Of a stretch of DNA of 64,000 nucleotides, positions 15,629 through 24,914 are shown one piece after another. A program made the position numbers and the translations under genes. The notes beneath the pieces were generated by a model, which searched no databases, was not told the DNA's origin, and worked only from the letters and a program-made list of their open reading frames with translations. The stretch is taken from assembly GCF_014202425.1 (NCBI RefSeq), contig NZ_JACHGT010000015.1, forward strand, positions 124,001 through 188,000. Reading direction: 5' to 3'. Origin of the DNA: Phytomonospora endophytica. GTDB lineage: Bacteria > Actinomycetota > Actinomycetes > Mycobacteriales > Micromonosporaceae. The stretch's first letter is position 1. Every line of letters starts with the position of its first letter.

Positions 15629-16430
15629 TCAGTACCGCCGGATCGTGAACTCGTCGCTGGTGCCCGCGCCCGACAGCAGCACGTCCATGTTCCCGCTGAG
15701 GACCCAGACCGTGCCGCGCACGGCCGCCGCGGTCGAGACGGACCTGGCGAAGCTGTGGCCGCGCCACCGGGATCCGCCACAACGTTCCAGCGGAGTAGTT
15801 CCCGACGATCAGGACACCCGCCCGGTACACGATCCCGTTGGCGCCGAAGCCCCCGGCGAAGGTCAGCCGCTCGTCGCGGACCAGGACGCTCGCGCGGCCC
15901 GCCACGTCGACGCGGTAGACGATCCCCGCCGCGGTGTCGGTGACGTAGGCGGTGCCGTCGGGCGCGACGGCGATGTCGTTGGCGAAGTGGCCGCCGCCGT
16001 CGGCCGCGACCGCCGCGAGATCGACGTAGGCGATGCGCTCGCCGGTCCGCAGGGAGTAGACGCCGAGACCGGCGGTCCGGTCCCGCGTCGCCGGGGACGT
16101 GCGGTCGCCGACGCCCTGGTCACCCGAGGCCACCAGGATCCGGCCGCGCGGGAGGTCGACCTGAAGGCCGATCGTCTCGATCAGCGCCGGATCGTCGACG
16201 AGGGTGCGGGTCACGCCGTCGCGGTCGACGGCCGACACCGTGCCGTGCTTGAGCGAGGTCACCAGGAAGGCGCCCCGCGTCGGGTCGTAGGCGACGCCTT
16301 CGGGATGGAGGCTGTCGGCGTGGCCCTCGATCACCGCCGGGATCGGGTGCGCCGAAACGGATGCGGGCGATGCGGCCACGCCCGCCGCGACGGTCGCGGC
16401 GAGCAGCAGTCCGCTGATGGACTTGCGCAA
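15629..16430 (-). pseudogene. Secreted SMP-30/gluconolactonase-like beta-propeller protein, frameshifted
   Basis: From TTG 16430 (GAGGAG seven bases upstream) the product has a signal peptide (RKSISGLLLAATVAAGVAAS...VSAHP). It continues with propeller repeats such as LHPEGVAYDP, FANDIAVAPDGTAYVTDT and FGANGIVYRAGVLIVGNYSAGTLWRIPV. The frame is lost near 15755-15765. Reading on in the +1 frame gives a plausible end (FARSVSTAAAVRGTVWVLSG, then ...SDEFTIRRY and stop at 15629-15631). The lesion is consistent with loss of one CG from a CGCGCGG run. Function is unknown; intact relatives bind or hydrolyse lactones. It could equally be a base-calling error. Confidence 0.7.
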
Positions 16431-16542
16431 GATATCGCTCCTCAAGGGTTCTTCCGTGACTGGACTCCCCAAGCCTCATCGCCGGCGAAGGGCAGCGGCC
16501 GGTGTGTTCGATACTGGTACTCCGGGCACCAGGGAGCGGTGG

Positions 16543-17379
16543 ATGAACGAGGTACGCAGGACGGCGCTGGCGGACTACCTGCGCGTCAGGCGCGCGGCGC
16601 TGCGGCCCGAGGAGGTCGGGCTCGCGCCCGGCCGCAGACGCCGCACACCGGGACTGCGGCGCGAGGAGGTCGCGCTGCTGTCCAATGTGGGCGTCACCTG
16701 GTACACGTGGCTGGAACAGGGCCGCGACATCAACCCCTCACCGGAGATCCTCGCCGCGCTCGCCCGCGCGCTGCGCCTGGACGACGCCGGTGCGGAGTAC
16801 CTGTACCGCCTGGCCGGTTGCGCTCCGCCGTCGGCCGAACCGCCGCGCCGGACGGTGCCGGAAACCTTGACGCGGCTCATGCACGCCCAGTCGCCCGCTC
16901 CGGCGCTCATCGTGGACGCGGCCTGGGATCTGCACGGATGGAACACCGCCGCCGAGGCCCTCTACCGGTACACCGACTTCGCGCCGGCCGACCGCAACGC
17001 CGCCTGGGTCTTCTTCGCCTCCCCGCGGATCCGCGCCGAGACCGTCACCTGGGAGCGGCACGCCCGCCGCATCGTCGGCGAGCTGCGCGAGGGCTTCGCG
17101 CGCGACGTCGACGGCCGTGTCGAGGCGCTGCTCCTTCGCCTCCGCAACGGCTTCCCGGAGGCCGCGGGCTGGCTCGACGAGCACGAGGTGACCCACCGCG
17201 GCGCCGGGATCACCGCCGTCGTCGAGCATCCCGCCGCCGGTGAGCTGCACCTCGACCAGATCGTCCTGCGCTCGGCCGAGGCGCCCGGGCTCGACCTGGT
17301 CGTGAAGCTCCCGGTGCCCGGCACCGGGACGGCCGGGCGCCTGCGCGGGCTGGTGGCGGCGCAGGAAGCGGTCGCGTAG
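16543..17379 (+). CDS. XRE regulator with MmyB-like ligand-binding domain
   Basis: A 278-residue protein. Residues 1-85 form an XRE HTH with the characteristic RRRTPGLRREEVALLSNVGVTWYTWLEQGRDINPS. The C-terminal region, beginning ALIVDAAWDLHGWNTAAEALY, is the MmyB-like PAS-type pocket thought to bind fatty acids or other small ligands. ATG 16543 is preceded by AGGGAG. Its stop codon directly touches the ATG of the AraC gene, and the flavoprotein gene follows with an ATGA overlap, forming a three-gene operon. Confidence 0.9.
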   Translation: MNEVRRTALADYLRVRRAALRPEEVGLAPGRRRRTPGLRREEVALLSNVGVTWYTWLEQGRDINPSPEILAALARALRLDDAGAEYLYRLAGCAPPSAEPPRRTVPETLTRLMHAQSPAPALIVDAAWDLHGWNTAAEALYRYTDFAPADRNAAWVFFASPRIRAETVTWERHARRIVGELREGFARDVDGRVEALLLRLRNGFPEAAGWLDEHEVTHRGAGITAVVEHPAAGELHLDQIVLRSAEAPGLDLVVKLPVPGTGTAGRLRGLVAAQEAVA

Positions 17380-18147
17380 ATGGCGCCCGGCCGGCGAGGC
17401 CGGGTCGCGTTGCCGCCCGGCCGGCTCTACTTCCACGGCGAGATCGGCCCGGCGGCCGCGCACTCGCATCGCGTCGTGCAGGTCCTCGTCGCGGCCGAAC
17501 CCTTCGTCCTCAGTGGAGCCGATGGGGTCGCGCGGTCCTGCCGGGCGGCGATCGTCCCGTCGGGTGCCCGGCACGCGATCGGCGGACCGCCGACGCGCGG
17601 CTTCCTCGCGCTGGTCGAGCCGTCCTCGGCGCTGGGCAGATCCCTTACGGCAGTAGGGACGTCGTGCCTCGACCCGCCCGAACTCCCCGGCGACGGCGCG
17701 CCGCTCGTCGAGACCGTCGACGGCATCCTGCGCGGGCTGGCGGGGACGATGGTGCCCGGGCCGGTCGAGGACCATCCGGCCCTGATGGAGGCCGTGCGGA
17801 TCATCGTCGCGGCGCTGCCCGCGCGGCTGCGGATCGCCGAGGTCGCCCGGCGGGCGCACCTGTCGGAGAGCCGTCTCGCGCACCTGTTCGCCGAACGGCT
17901 CGGGCTCACCTTCCGCGCGCACGTCCGCTGGGAGCGGGTGCGGCTCGCGCTGGGGATGCTGTCGCGCGGCGAGTCGCTGAGCCACGTCGCGCACGCCGCC
18001 GGATTCGCCGACGCCGCGCACCTCAGCCGGACCTTCCGGGCGATGTTCGGGTCGGCACCCTCGGAGCTGATCCGCGGAGTGGTCTGGGAAGGACAGCAGG
18101 TTCGTGCAAGCGGCGCGGGGGTCCCACCGCCGACGCTGGGGGCATGA
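17380..18147 (+). CDS. AraC family transcriptional regulator
   Basis: A 255-residue protein. A cupin-like N-terminal half (LYFHGEIGPAAAHSHRVVQVLVA) is followed by the double HTH of AraC: LRIAEVARRAHLSESRLAHLFAERLGL and SHVAHAAGFADAAHLSRTFRAMFGSAPSEL. Its ATG abuts the upstream TAG and its TGA overlaps the ATG of the flavoprotein gene, so the three genes are probably translated together. It may control the flavoprotein gene or its own operon; the ligand is unknown. Confidence 0.9.
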   Translation: MAPGRRGRVALPPGRLYFHGEIGPAAAHSHRVVQVLVAAEPFVLSGADGVARSCRAAIVPSGARHAIGGPPTRGFLALVEPSSALGRSLTAVGTSCLDPPELPGDGAPLVETVDGILRGLAGTMVPGPVEDHPALMEAVRIIVAALPARLRIAEVARRAHLSESRLAHLFAERLGLTFRAHVRWERVRLALGMLSRGESLSHVAHAAGFADAAHLSRTFRAMFGSAPSELIRGVVWEGQQVRASGAGVPPPTLGA

Positions 18148-19151
18148 ACGAGATCCTGATCATCGGCGGCGGCCAGGCCGGTCTCGCCATGGCGCAACGC
18201 CTCGGGCGGCGCGGTCACCGTCCCGTCGTCCTCGACGCGGCGGCCCGGCCAGGTGAGACGTGGCGGCGGCGCTGAGATTCCCTGCGCCTGTTCACGCCCG
18301 CCCGCCACAGCGCCCTGCCCGGATTGCCCTTCCCCGGACGGCAGGACCGCTACCCCGGCAAGGACGACGTCGCCGACTACCTCGCCTCCTACGCGGCCCA
18401 CTTCGACCTCGACGTCCGCCACGACACCCCGGTGCGACGGCTCCGCCGGCGCGATGGCCGTTTCGAAGCCGAGACCGACGGCGGCATCCACCGCGCCGAC
18501 ACCGTCGTCGTCGCCACCGGCCCCTTCCAGAAGCCCTACGTCCCAGCGCTCGCCAGTGCCTTCGGCACGACCGTCACCCAGCTCCACTCCGCCGCCTACC
18601 GCAACCCGGAGCAGCTCCCGCCCGGCCCCGTCCTCGTCGTCGGCGGAGGCAACTCCGGCGTCCAGATCGCCGCCGAACTCGCCGCGACGCACGAGGTCAC
18701 CCTCGCCGTCGGCAAGGACCGGCCCGTCATGCCGCAACGCGTTCTCGGTGCCGACGTGTTCACCTGGCTGCGCGCCCTGGGCATCGTCCGCGCCCCCGTC
18801 ACCGGCCGACTCGGCCGTCTCGTCAAGTCCCGCGATCCCCTGATCGGCAAGGGCCCCGGCCACATCCGCCGCCACGGCGTGACCATCACCGGAAGACTCA
18901 CCCCCGGCACCGCCCTCACGCCCAAGAGCGTCATCTGGGCCACCGGCTATACCGCCGACTACCCCTGGCTCGACATCCCCGGCGCGCTCGACGCCGCCGG
19001 CCGACCACTCCAGTCCTTCGGCGCCGGACCGATTCCAGGCCTGTTCCACCTCGGACTGTCCTTCCAGCACAGCCGGGGCTCGGCGCTCCTCGGCTGGGTC
19101 GGCGAGGACGCGGACATGATCGCGGGGTGGGTGACGGCACCACCCTCATAA
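18144..19151 (+). pseudogene. FAD/NAD(P)-binding monooxygenase-like flavoprotein with in-frame TGA
   Basis: The gene starts with the FAD-binding motif ILIIGGGQAGLAMAQ and reads GETWRRR up to codon 43. TGA at 18273-18275 (codon 44) then falls where relatives have W or Y, in the block (W/Y)DSLRLFTPAR. After it the same frame continues without shift for 292 codons, with SALPGLPFPG, a second nucleotide motif VLVVGGGNSGVQIAAEL, and ATGYTADYPWL. A TGG-to-TGA change is therefore the only visible defect. Options are a recent nonsense mutation, a sequencing error or readthrough. It is the last gene of the XRE-AraC-flavoprotein operon. Confidence 0.85.
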
Positions 19152-19216
19152 AACCAACACACCCGAACCCCACCCTCGTTTACAACGCGAAGAATTTCGG
19201 GTAGAACCGTTGCATC

Positions 19217-19247
19217 GCGCTTCACCGTCCGGCTCCGGTGAAGGCGC
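19217..19247 (+). terminator. Hairpin after the flavoprotein operon
   Basis: Stem CTTCACCG / CGGTGAAG (19220-19227 with 19236-19243), extended by GCGC arms with one bulged G. It lies 65 bases after the flavoprotein stop and upstream of the GH20 gene. Confidence 0.55.
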
Positions 19248-19281
19248 CCGTCGGTGAGCCGGTACACCCGCGGAGGCCGAC

Positions 19282-21600
19282 GTGACCCGAGCCCGCACCC
19301 TCCTCACCTTCGTCGGCGCCGCCGTCGTCCTGGCCGCCGTCTTAACCGGATCCGCCGGCGCCGCCGAGGAAGCCGACGCCGCCAACCCCGCGCCGCCGGT
19401 CGTCCCGGCCCTCCAGCAGTGGACCGGCGGCACCGGGGCCCTCGAACTGCGACCGTCCACGCGCGTCGTCGCCGAGGACGACGCGCTGCGCCCGGTCGCC
19501 GAACGGCTCGCCGCCGACCTCGCCGAGATCACCGGCTGGCCGACCACGGCCACGACCGGCGCCGCGAGGCGCGGCGACATCGCACTCGACCTCGACCCCA
19601 CCGCCGTCGTCGGCCCCGGCACCGCGCTCGCCGACCGCGAGGGTTACCGGCTCGACACGACCGGCGCCGCCGCCCGCGTCACCGCCCGCACCACGACCGC
19701 CGCCTACTGGGGCACCCGCAGCGTCCTCCAGATGCTCACCCGCGAGACCCCCGGCACCGCCACCCTCACCCGCGGCCTCGCCGTCGACTGGCCCAACACC
19801 GAGATCCGCGGCTTCATGCTCGACGTCGGACGCCGCTGGTTCGGCCACGAGTTCCTGCGCGACTACGTCCGCTACCTGAGCTGGTTCAAGCTCAACACCT
19901 TCCAGATCCACCTCAACGACAACGAGATCTCCCCACCCGGCGGCGACTGGTCGCAGGCCTACTCGGCGTTCCGGCTCGCCTCCGACGACCCGCGCTTCGC
20001 CGGGCTCGCCGCCACCGACGGCGCCTTCACCCGCGCCGACTGGGACCGCCTCGAAGACGTCGCCGCCGACAACTTCGTCACCCTCGTGCCCGAGATCGAC
20101 GCGCCGGCCCACGCCCGGTCCCTCATCGCCTTCGATCCCTCCCTCGGCCTCAACGGAGGCAACTCCGACCACCTGGACCTGTCGAAGCCCGCCACGACCG
20201 CGTTCATGAAAGAGATCTACGACGAGTTCGCGCCCTGGTTCCGCGGCCCCGCGCTGCACGTCGGCGCCGACGAGTACCCCCGCGAGTACGAACCCCAGTA
20301 CCGCGCCTACGTCAACGACATCGCCGCCCACGTCCGCGGCCTCGGCAAGGAAGTCCGCGCCTGGGGCAGCCTCTCGGTGATGGCCGGCGGCGCCGACGGC
20401 TACGACCGCGACATGACCATGCACTCCTGGAACAACGGCTGGTACGGCCCCAAAGCCGCCGTCGCGGACGGATACCCCGTCGTCAACACCAACGACGCGC
20501 AGCTCTACATCGTCCCGTTCGCCGACTACTACCACGGCCACGGCCTTGACGGCCGATGGCTCTTCGACAACTGGGAACCGCACGTCTTCCCCGGCGGGCA
20601 GAGCCTCACCCCCGGCGAACCGCTGCTGCGCGGCGCCATGTCGGCGGTGTGGAACGACCTCGTGCACGCCGACTACGACGCCGCCGACGTGCACGGCCTC
20701 GTCGAACCGACCTTCGGCCTGCTCGCCCAGAAGATGTGGCGCGGCACCGAAGGCGGAACGTCCTATGCGGACTTCATGGCCGACGTGACCGCGCTCGGCG
20801 TCGGACCCGGCATGGAGACGCTGACCACGACCCTGCCCGGCGCCGGTGACCGGCGCCTCGACCTGACCGCCACCGCGCTTCCACCACTGATCGCGGGGGA
20901 GTCGGCGACCGTCACGGCCACCGTCGTCAACCGCTCCGAACACACCCTCACCGGCCTCAAGGCCGCGTTCGACACCGAAGCCGAGGGCCTGCGCGTGACA
21001 CCGGCCGGCAGTCGGCCGAAGTCCCTGCGCGCCGGTGAGTCGGCGACCCTGTCCTGGACCGTCGAGACCGACGCGGCCACCCCGACGGGAGCGGCGAAAG
21101 GCCGGATTACGGTGAACGGGAAACTGCGCGGCCTCACCGTCGCCAAGAACACCGGCTTCGACGTCCGCACCATCGAAGCCGCCCCGGACGGCCTGCGCCA
21201 CCTCGCGTTCGACGCCACCGCCTCGGCCTCATCGGTGGAACTCGACCTCGACCGGCTCGCCCCGTCGCGCGCCAACGACGGCGACCTCGGCACCCGCTGG
21301 GCCTCCGGCTACAGCGACGACGAATGGCTCCGGCTCGACCTGGCCGCACCGTCGCAGGTGGACTCCGTCCGCCTGTTCTGGGAATCGGCCTGCGCGACGA
21401 GTTACCGCGTCGAGGTGTCCACGGACGCCGTCACCTGGACCACGGCGGCCACAGTGGACACATCCTCGTGCGGCGACGAGACCGTCGCCCTCGACAGCCC
21501 CGATCCCGTACGGCACATCCGGATCCACGGCACGAAACGCGCGACCACCTGGGGCTACTCGCTCCACGAGCTGTGGCCCTTCGGCACACCGACGGCCTGA
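19282..21600 (+). CDS. Secreted glycoside hydrolase family 20 (beta-N-acetylhexosaminidase) with NEW3 and F5/8-type domains
   Basis: A 772-residue exported protein. Residues 1-28 form a signal peptide. Residues 40-160 form the GH20b domain. The GH20 catalytic barrel follows (EIRGFMLDVGRRWFG, NTFQIHLNDNE), with the catalytic Asp-Glu pair in HVGADEYPREY near residues 325-335. Residues 530-640 resemble a NEW3 alpha-galactosidase-associated domain. The C-terminal 140 residues form an F5/8 type C (CBM32-like) carbohydrate-binding domain ending HIRIHGTKRATTWGYSLHEL. It probably removes terminal GlcNAc or GalNAc from chitin or host glycans outside the cell. GTG 19282 is preceded by CGGAGG. A rare TTA codon lies near codon 21 in the signal peptide. 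Confidence 0.93.
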   Translation: MTRARTLLTFVGAAVVLAAVLTGSAGAAEEADAANPAPPVVPALQQWTGGTGALELRPSTRVVAEDDALRPVAERLAADLAEITGWPTTATTGAARRGDIALDLDPTAVVGPGTALADREGYRLDTTGAAARVTARTTTAAYWGTRSVLQMLTRETPGTATLTRGLAVDWPNTEIRGFMLDVGRRWFGHEFLRDYVRYLSWFKLNTFQIHLNDNEISPPGGDWSQAYSAFRLASDDPRFAGLAATDGAFTRADWDRLEDVAADNFVTLVPEIDAPAHARSLIAFDPSLGLNGGNSDHLDLSKPATTAFMKEIYDEFAPWFRGPALHVGADEYPREYEPQYRAYVNDIAAHVRGLGKEVRAWGSLSVMAGGADGYDRDMTMHSWNNGWYGPKAAVADGYPVVNTNDAQLYIVPFADYYHGHGLDGRWLFDNWEPHVFPGGQSLTPGEPLLRGAMSAVWNDLVHADYDAADVHGLVEPTFGLLAQKMWRGTEGGTSYADFMADVTALGVGPGMETLTTTLPGAGDRRLDLTATALPPLIAGESATVTATVVNRSEHTLTGLKAAFDTEAEGLRVTPAGSRPKSLRAGESATLSWTVETDAATPTGAAKGRITVNGKLRGLTVAKNTGFDVRTIEAAPDGLRHLAFDATASASSVELDLDRLAPSRANDGDLGTRWASGYSDDEWLRLDLAAPSQVDSVRLFWESACATSYRVEVSTDAVTWTTAATVDTSSCGDETVALDSPDPVRHIRIHGTKRATTWGYSLHELWPFGTPTA

Positions 21601-21608
21601 CACCCGAA

Positions 21609-21635
21609 GGCCGGTGCCGGGTTCCGGCACCGGCC
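21609..21635. terminator. Hairpin between convergent GH20 and DUF427 genes
   Basis: Perfect 12-bp stem GGCCGGTGCCGG / CCGGCACCGGCC with a GTT loop, placed between two convergent stop codons. Confidence 0.75.
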
Positions 21636-21642
21636 ACGGATG

Positions 21643-21933
21643 TCAGTCCTCGACCACCTCGACGCCCTTCCAGAAGGCCACGTAACCCCTGATCGAATCC
21701 GCTTCCGGCTTCGTCTCGGGGTAGTACCAGGCGGCGTCGGCGTTGTCCTTCCCGTCGACGCTGACCGTGTAGTACGAGGCCGTGCCCTTCCAGGGACACA
21801 CGGTGTGCGTCGCGGTCTCGCGGAAGAGCTCCCGTTTCACGGCGTCCGGCGGAAAGTAGTGATTGCCTTCCACGACGATCGTCTCGCCGGACTCGGCGAG
21901 TACGGCCCCGTTCCAGGTCGCGCGTACGGTCAT
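21643..21933 (-). CDS. DUF427 domain protein
   Basis: A 96-residue protein. VRATWNGAVLAES at the start, GNHYFPPDAV, then TVCPWKGTASYYTV and AAWYYPETKPEA are the hallmark blocks of DUF427, a small beta-fold family of unknown function common in actinomycetes. The CPWKG motif is intact. It is transcribed toward the GH20 gene and separated from the upstream AfsR-like gene by 77 bases, so it may be co-transcribed with it. Confidence 0.9.
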   Translation of the reverse strand: MTVRATWNGAVLAESGETIVVEGNHYFPPDAVKRELFRETATHTVCPWKGTASYYTVSVDGKDNADAAWYYPETKPEADSIRGYVAFWKGVEVVED

Positions 21934-22010
21934 CGGTGTCCGCCTCTCATCATCGTCCGCGCGAACCCGTGTCGGCGCGGCAGACGGTCCAACGCATCGA
22001 CGAGGCCCGA

Positions 22011-24755
22011 TCATCCCGTCCCGTCGCCCAGCACCTCGGCGACGACCGCCGCGAGCCCGATCCCCTCCGCCGAGGCGATCGCCGACTCCGCGTCGGCCCC
22101 GAGCAGCTCGCGGGCCGCGGCCCGCGTGGCCTCGCGATCGTCGACACGGTCGGGATTGAACGGCATCACCCCCAGCCGCCCCCACTCCCGATCCACCACC
22201 GTCAGCAGCCGCATGCCCTCGAAGGCCAGCCCACCCGCGACCCGCACCGCCGCCAGACCCTCCAGCGCCACCAGGATCCCGGTCCGCAGATCCAGCCCGC
22301 GATAGAGCCCGAGCGCCTCGACGTAGAACCCCTCCGCCTCGGCGTGCTCGCCACGCCACCGCGCCATCGTCGCCAGGTTCGCCAGCGACGCCGCCTCGGC
22401 GCTCGCCGCACCGATCGCACCGAGCCGCCCCCGCGCCTCGGCGAACATCGCCGTCGCCTCGTCCCACCTGCCCAGCCCACGCAGGGCCAGCCCCAGCGGA
22501 TTCAGCGACACCGCACCGCGCAACTCGTCACCACCCGCCTCCGCCAGCCGATGGCACTCCTCCCCGTAGACCAGCGCCGCCTCGTAATCCCGCTGCGCCA
22601 AGGCCGTGAAGCACAAACCGTTGAGAGCACTCGCGACCGACGCGTCATCCCCGAGCTCCCGGTAGGCGCGCAGACCGCGCTCGCCGAGGGCTCGCGCGCC
22701 GTCGAGGTCGCCGACCGAGCGCGTCATCGTCGAGGCCGCCCGAAGGGTGCGGGCCAGCAGTTCCGGTGCGAGTTCGGCGCCTTCGGCGAGGCCGGGGGCG
22801 AGCCAGCGCAATGCGGCGGTCGTCAGGCCCTCGTCGTTCCAGAACCACCACAGCGCGGCCGCGATCCGCACGGCGGGCTCGATTCGCTTGCCCTCGCCGA
22901 GCGACCACGACACCGCCGCCCGGAAGTTCGGGACCTCCTCGCGCAGGCGGCGCAACCACGCCGCGTCGGCGCTGCCCGCGGCGGCCTCCTCGGCGAGCTC
23001 GGCGTAGCGGTCGGCGTGGGCGTCGCGCACGGTCCGCAGTTCCGCCGACTCCCGCAGCCGCTCCACGGCGTACTCGCGCACCAGCTCCAGCATGCGAAAG
23101 CGGGTCCGCGCGTCTCCGGGCGCGGCCACGACCATCGACTGGTCGGCGAGCCTGGTCAGCACCTCGCGCGGGTGTCCGGTGACGATCTCGGCGTCGTCGG
23201 CGGCCCAGCCGCCGCTGAAGGCCGACAGACGGCGGAACAGCGAGCGCTCCTCGTCCCCGAGGAGCCCGTGGCCCCAGTCGATCGCCGCTCGCATGGTGCG
23301 GTGACGCGACGGCGAGGTCCGGGCGCGTTCGTCGGCCAGGTCGAGGCGCCGGGAGAGCTGTTCGGCGACGTCGGCGAGTGAGCGCGTGCGCAACTGCGCG
23401 GCGGCCAGCTCGATCGCCAGGGGCAGGCCGTCGAGCCGCCGGCAGAGGTGGCGGGCGACGGGCATGTCGGCCGGCGTGACGGTGAAGGCCGCGCGGGCGG
23501 CGCGGCCCCGGTCGGCGAGCAGGCGCATGGCGTCGGCGGCGGGCAGCCCCGACAGCGGCCACACGTGCTCACCGTCGACGCCGAGCGGTTCCCGGCTGGT
23601 GGCGAGGATCCGCAGTCCCGGACAGTGCGCCAGCAGTTCGGCCGACAGGGTCGCGCAGTCCTCGGCGAGGTGCTCGCAGTTGTCGACGACGACGAGTGCC
23701 CGCAGCGGACGCAGGCGTTCGGTCAGGGCGTCGAGGAGCGTCCCGCCTTCGGCGGCGCGGACGGCGAACAGGGCGGCGAGGCGTTCGGCGACGGCGCTGC
23801 CGGGCGGCGAGGTCGCCAGCTCCAGGACGCGCACGCCGTCGCGGTGCTCGGGTTCGGTGTCGCGGGCCAGTTCGAGGGCGAGCCGGGTCTTGCCGACCCC
23901 GCCGGGTCCGGTGACGGTGAGCAGGCGGCAGCGGCCGAGGAGTTCGGCGAGGTCGTCGAGTTCGCGGCGGCGGCCGATGAAGCGGCTCGGCGGGCGGGGG
24001 ACGGCCGAGGGGCGTTCGAGGGTCGGGTCGCCGCGTTCGATGGCGCGGGCGAGCGCGGCCAGTTCGGGGCCGGGTTCGGCGCCCAGGTCGTCGGCGAGGC
24101 GGTCGCGCAGCGCGCGGTAGGCCGCGAGCGCTTCGCCGTCGCGGCCCGAACGGTGCAATGCCAGCAGACGCAGTCCGGCGAGGCGCTGCCGGGTCGGCTG
24201 CTCGGCGACGAGCGCGGACAGTCCGGGCAGTGATCCGGCGTGGCGGCCGAGGTTCAGTTCGGCCTCGAAGCGGTCTTCGGCCGCCGACAGGCGCAGCTCG
24301 CTCAGTCGCAGCCACTCGTTCTCGACGTCGGGCCCGGCGGGGATGCCGGCGTAGGCGTCGCCGCGCCACAACGCGAGCGCCTCGGCGAGCGCGGCGGAGG
24401 CCCCGGCCGGGTCGCCGGACACGTCGGCGCCGGTCACGGTCTTCTCGAAGACGCGGGCGTCGATCTCGTCGTCCTCGACGGTGAGCAGGTACCCGGCGGG
24501 CAGCGTCACCAGACGCTCCCCGAGGGCCTTGCGCAGCGTCGACAGGTGGACGTGCAGCGCCGCGGTCGCCGTCGCGGGGGGATCGTCGCCCCAGACCTGG
24601 GCGATGAGCCGGTCCGCCGACACGACGCGTCCCGCGTGCACGAGCAGGACGCCGAGCAGCGCGCGCGGTCTCGGTCCGCCGACGCGGGCGGGCGTGCCGT
24701 CGATGGTGACGTCGAGCGGTCCGAGTACGCGAAAGCGGGATGGTTCGGTTCCCAC
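22011..24755 (-). CDS. AfsR/SARP-family regulator (DNA-binding, BTAD, NB-ARC ATPase and TPR domains)
   Basis: A 914-residue protein. Residues 1-100 form an OmpR-type winged helix (FRVLGPLDVTIDGTPARVGGPRPRALLGVLL). Residues 100-250 form the bacterial transcriptional activation domain. The NB-ARC-type ATPase follows, with Walker A GPGGVGKTRLA near residue 300 and LVVVDNCEHLAED near 365. The C-terminal half contains TPR-like repeats. AfsR relatives activate antibiotic pathways after phosphorylation or ligand sensing. It lies 2.4 kb from the NRPS/PKS operon on the opposite strand and is the best candidate regulator of it. That link is inferred from proximity and from SARP-like repeats at 26369-26397. 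Confidence 0.9.
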   Translation of the reverse strand: MGTEPSRFRVLGPLDVTIDGTPARVGGPRPRALLGVLLVHAGRVVSADRLIAQVWGDDPPATATAALHVHLSTLRKALGERLVTLPAGYLLTVEDDEIDARVFEKTVTGADVSGDPAGASAALAEALALWRGDAYAGIPAGPDVENEWLRLSELRLSAAEDRFEAELNLGRHAGSLPGLSALVAEQPTRQRLAGLRLLALHRSGRDGEALAAYRALRDRLADDLGAEPGPELAALARAIERGDPTLERPSAVPRPPSRFIGRRRELDDLAELLGRCRLLTVTGPGGVGKTRLALELARDTEPEHRDGVRVLELATSPPGSAVAERLAALFAVRAAEGGTLLDALTERLRPLRALVVVDNCEHLAEDCATLSAELLAHCPGLRILATSREPLGVDGEHVWPLSGLPAADAMRLLADRGRAARAAFTVTPADMPVARHLCRRLDGLPLAIELAAAQLRTRSLADVAEQLSRRLDLADERARTSPSRHRTMRAAIDWGHGLLGDEERSLFRRLSAFSGGWAADDAEIVTGHPREVLTRLADQSMVVAAPGDARTRFRMLELVREYAVERLRESAELRTVRDAHADRYAELAEEAAAGSADAAWLRRLREEVPNFRAAVSWSLGEGKRIEPAVRIAAALWWFWNDEGLTTAALRWLAPGLAEGAELAPELLARTLRAASTMTRSVGDLDGARALGERGLRAYRELGDDASVASALNGLCFTALAQRDYEAALVYGEECHRLAEAGGDELRGAVSLNPLGLALRGLGRWDEATAMFAEARGRLGAIGAASAEAASLANLATMARWRGEHAEAEGFYVEALGLYRGLDLRTGILVALEGLAAVRVAGGLAFEGMRLLTVVDREWGRLGVMPFNPDRVDDREATRAAARELLGADAESAIASAEGIGLAAVVAEVLGDGTG

Positions 24756-24914
24756 GGCCCCTCCACCTTTGGTGAACCTTTGGCGGCACCACCGATGCTT
24801 CAGACCTGCCCGTCAAAGCGGGCAAGGGGGGCATCAGCCGCCTTTCGTAACACATGGGGAAGCCTACGACGAGAACGCCGGGTGACTCCAGCAGGTTTCA
24901 AGGGGGAGCAACAC

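Noticed and set aside
18273-18275. Selenocysteine codon
   Set aside because: Relatives have an aromatic residue there, no selenocysteine-insertion structure is evident, and a TGG-to-TGA change explains it more simply.
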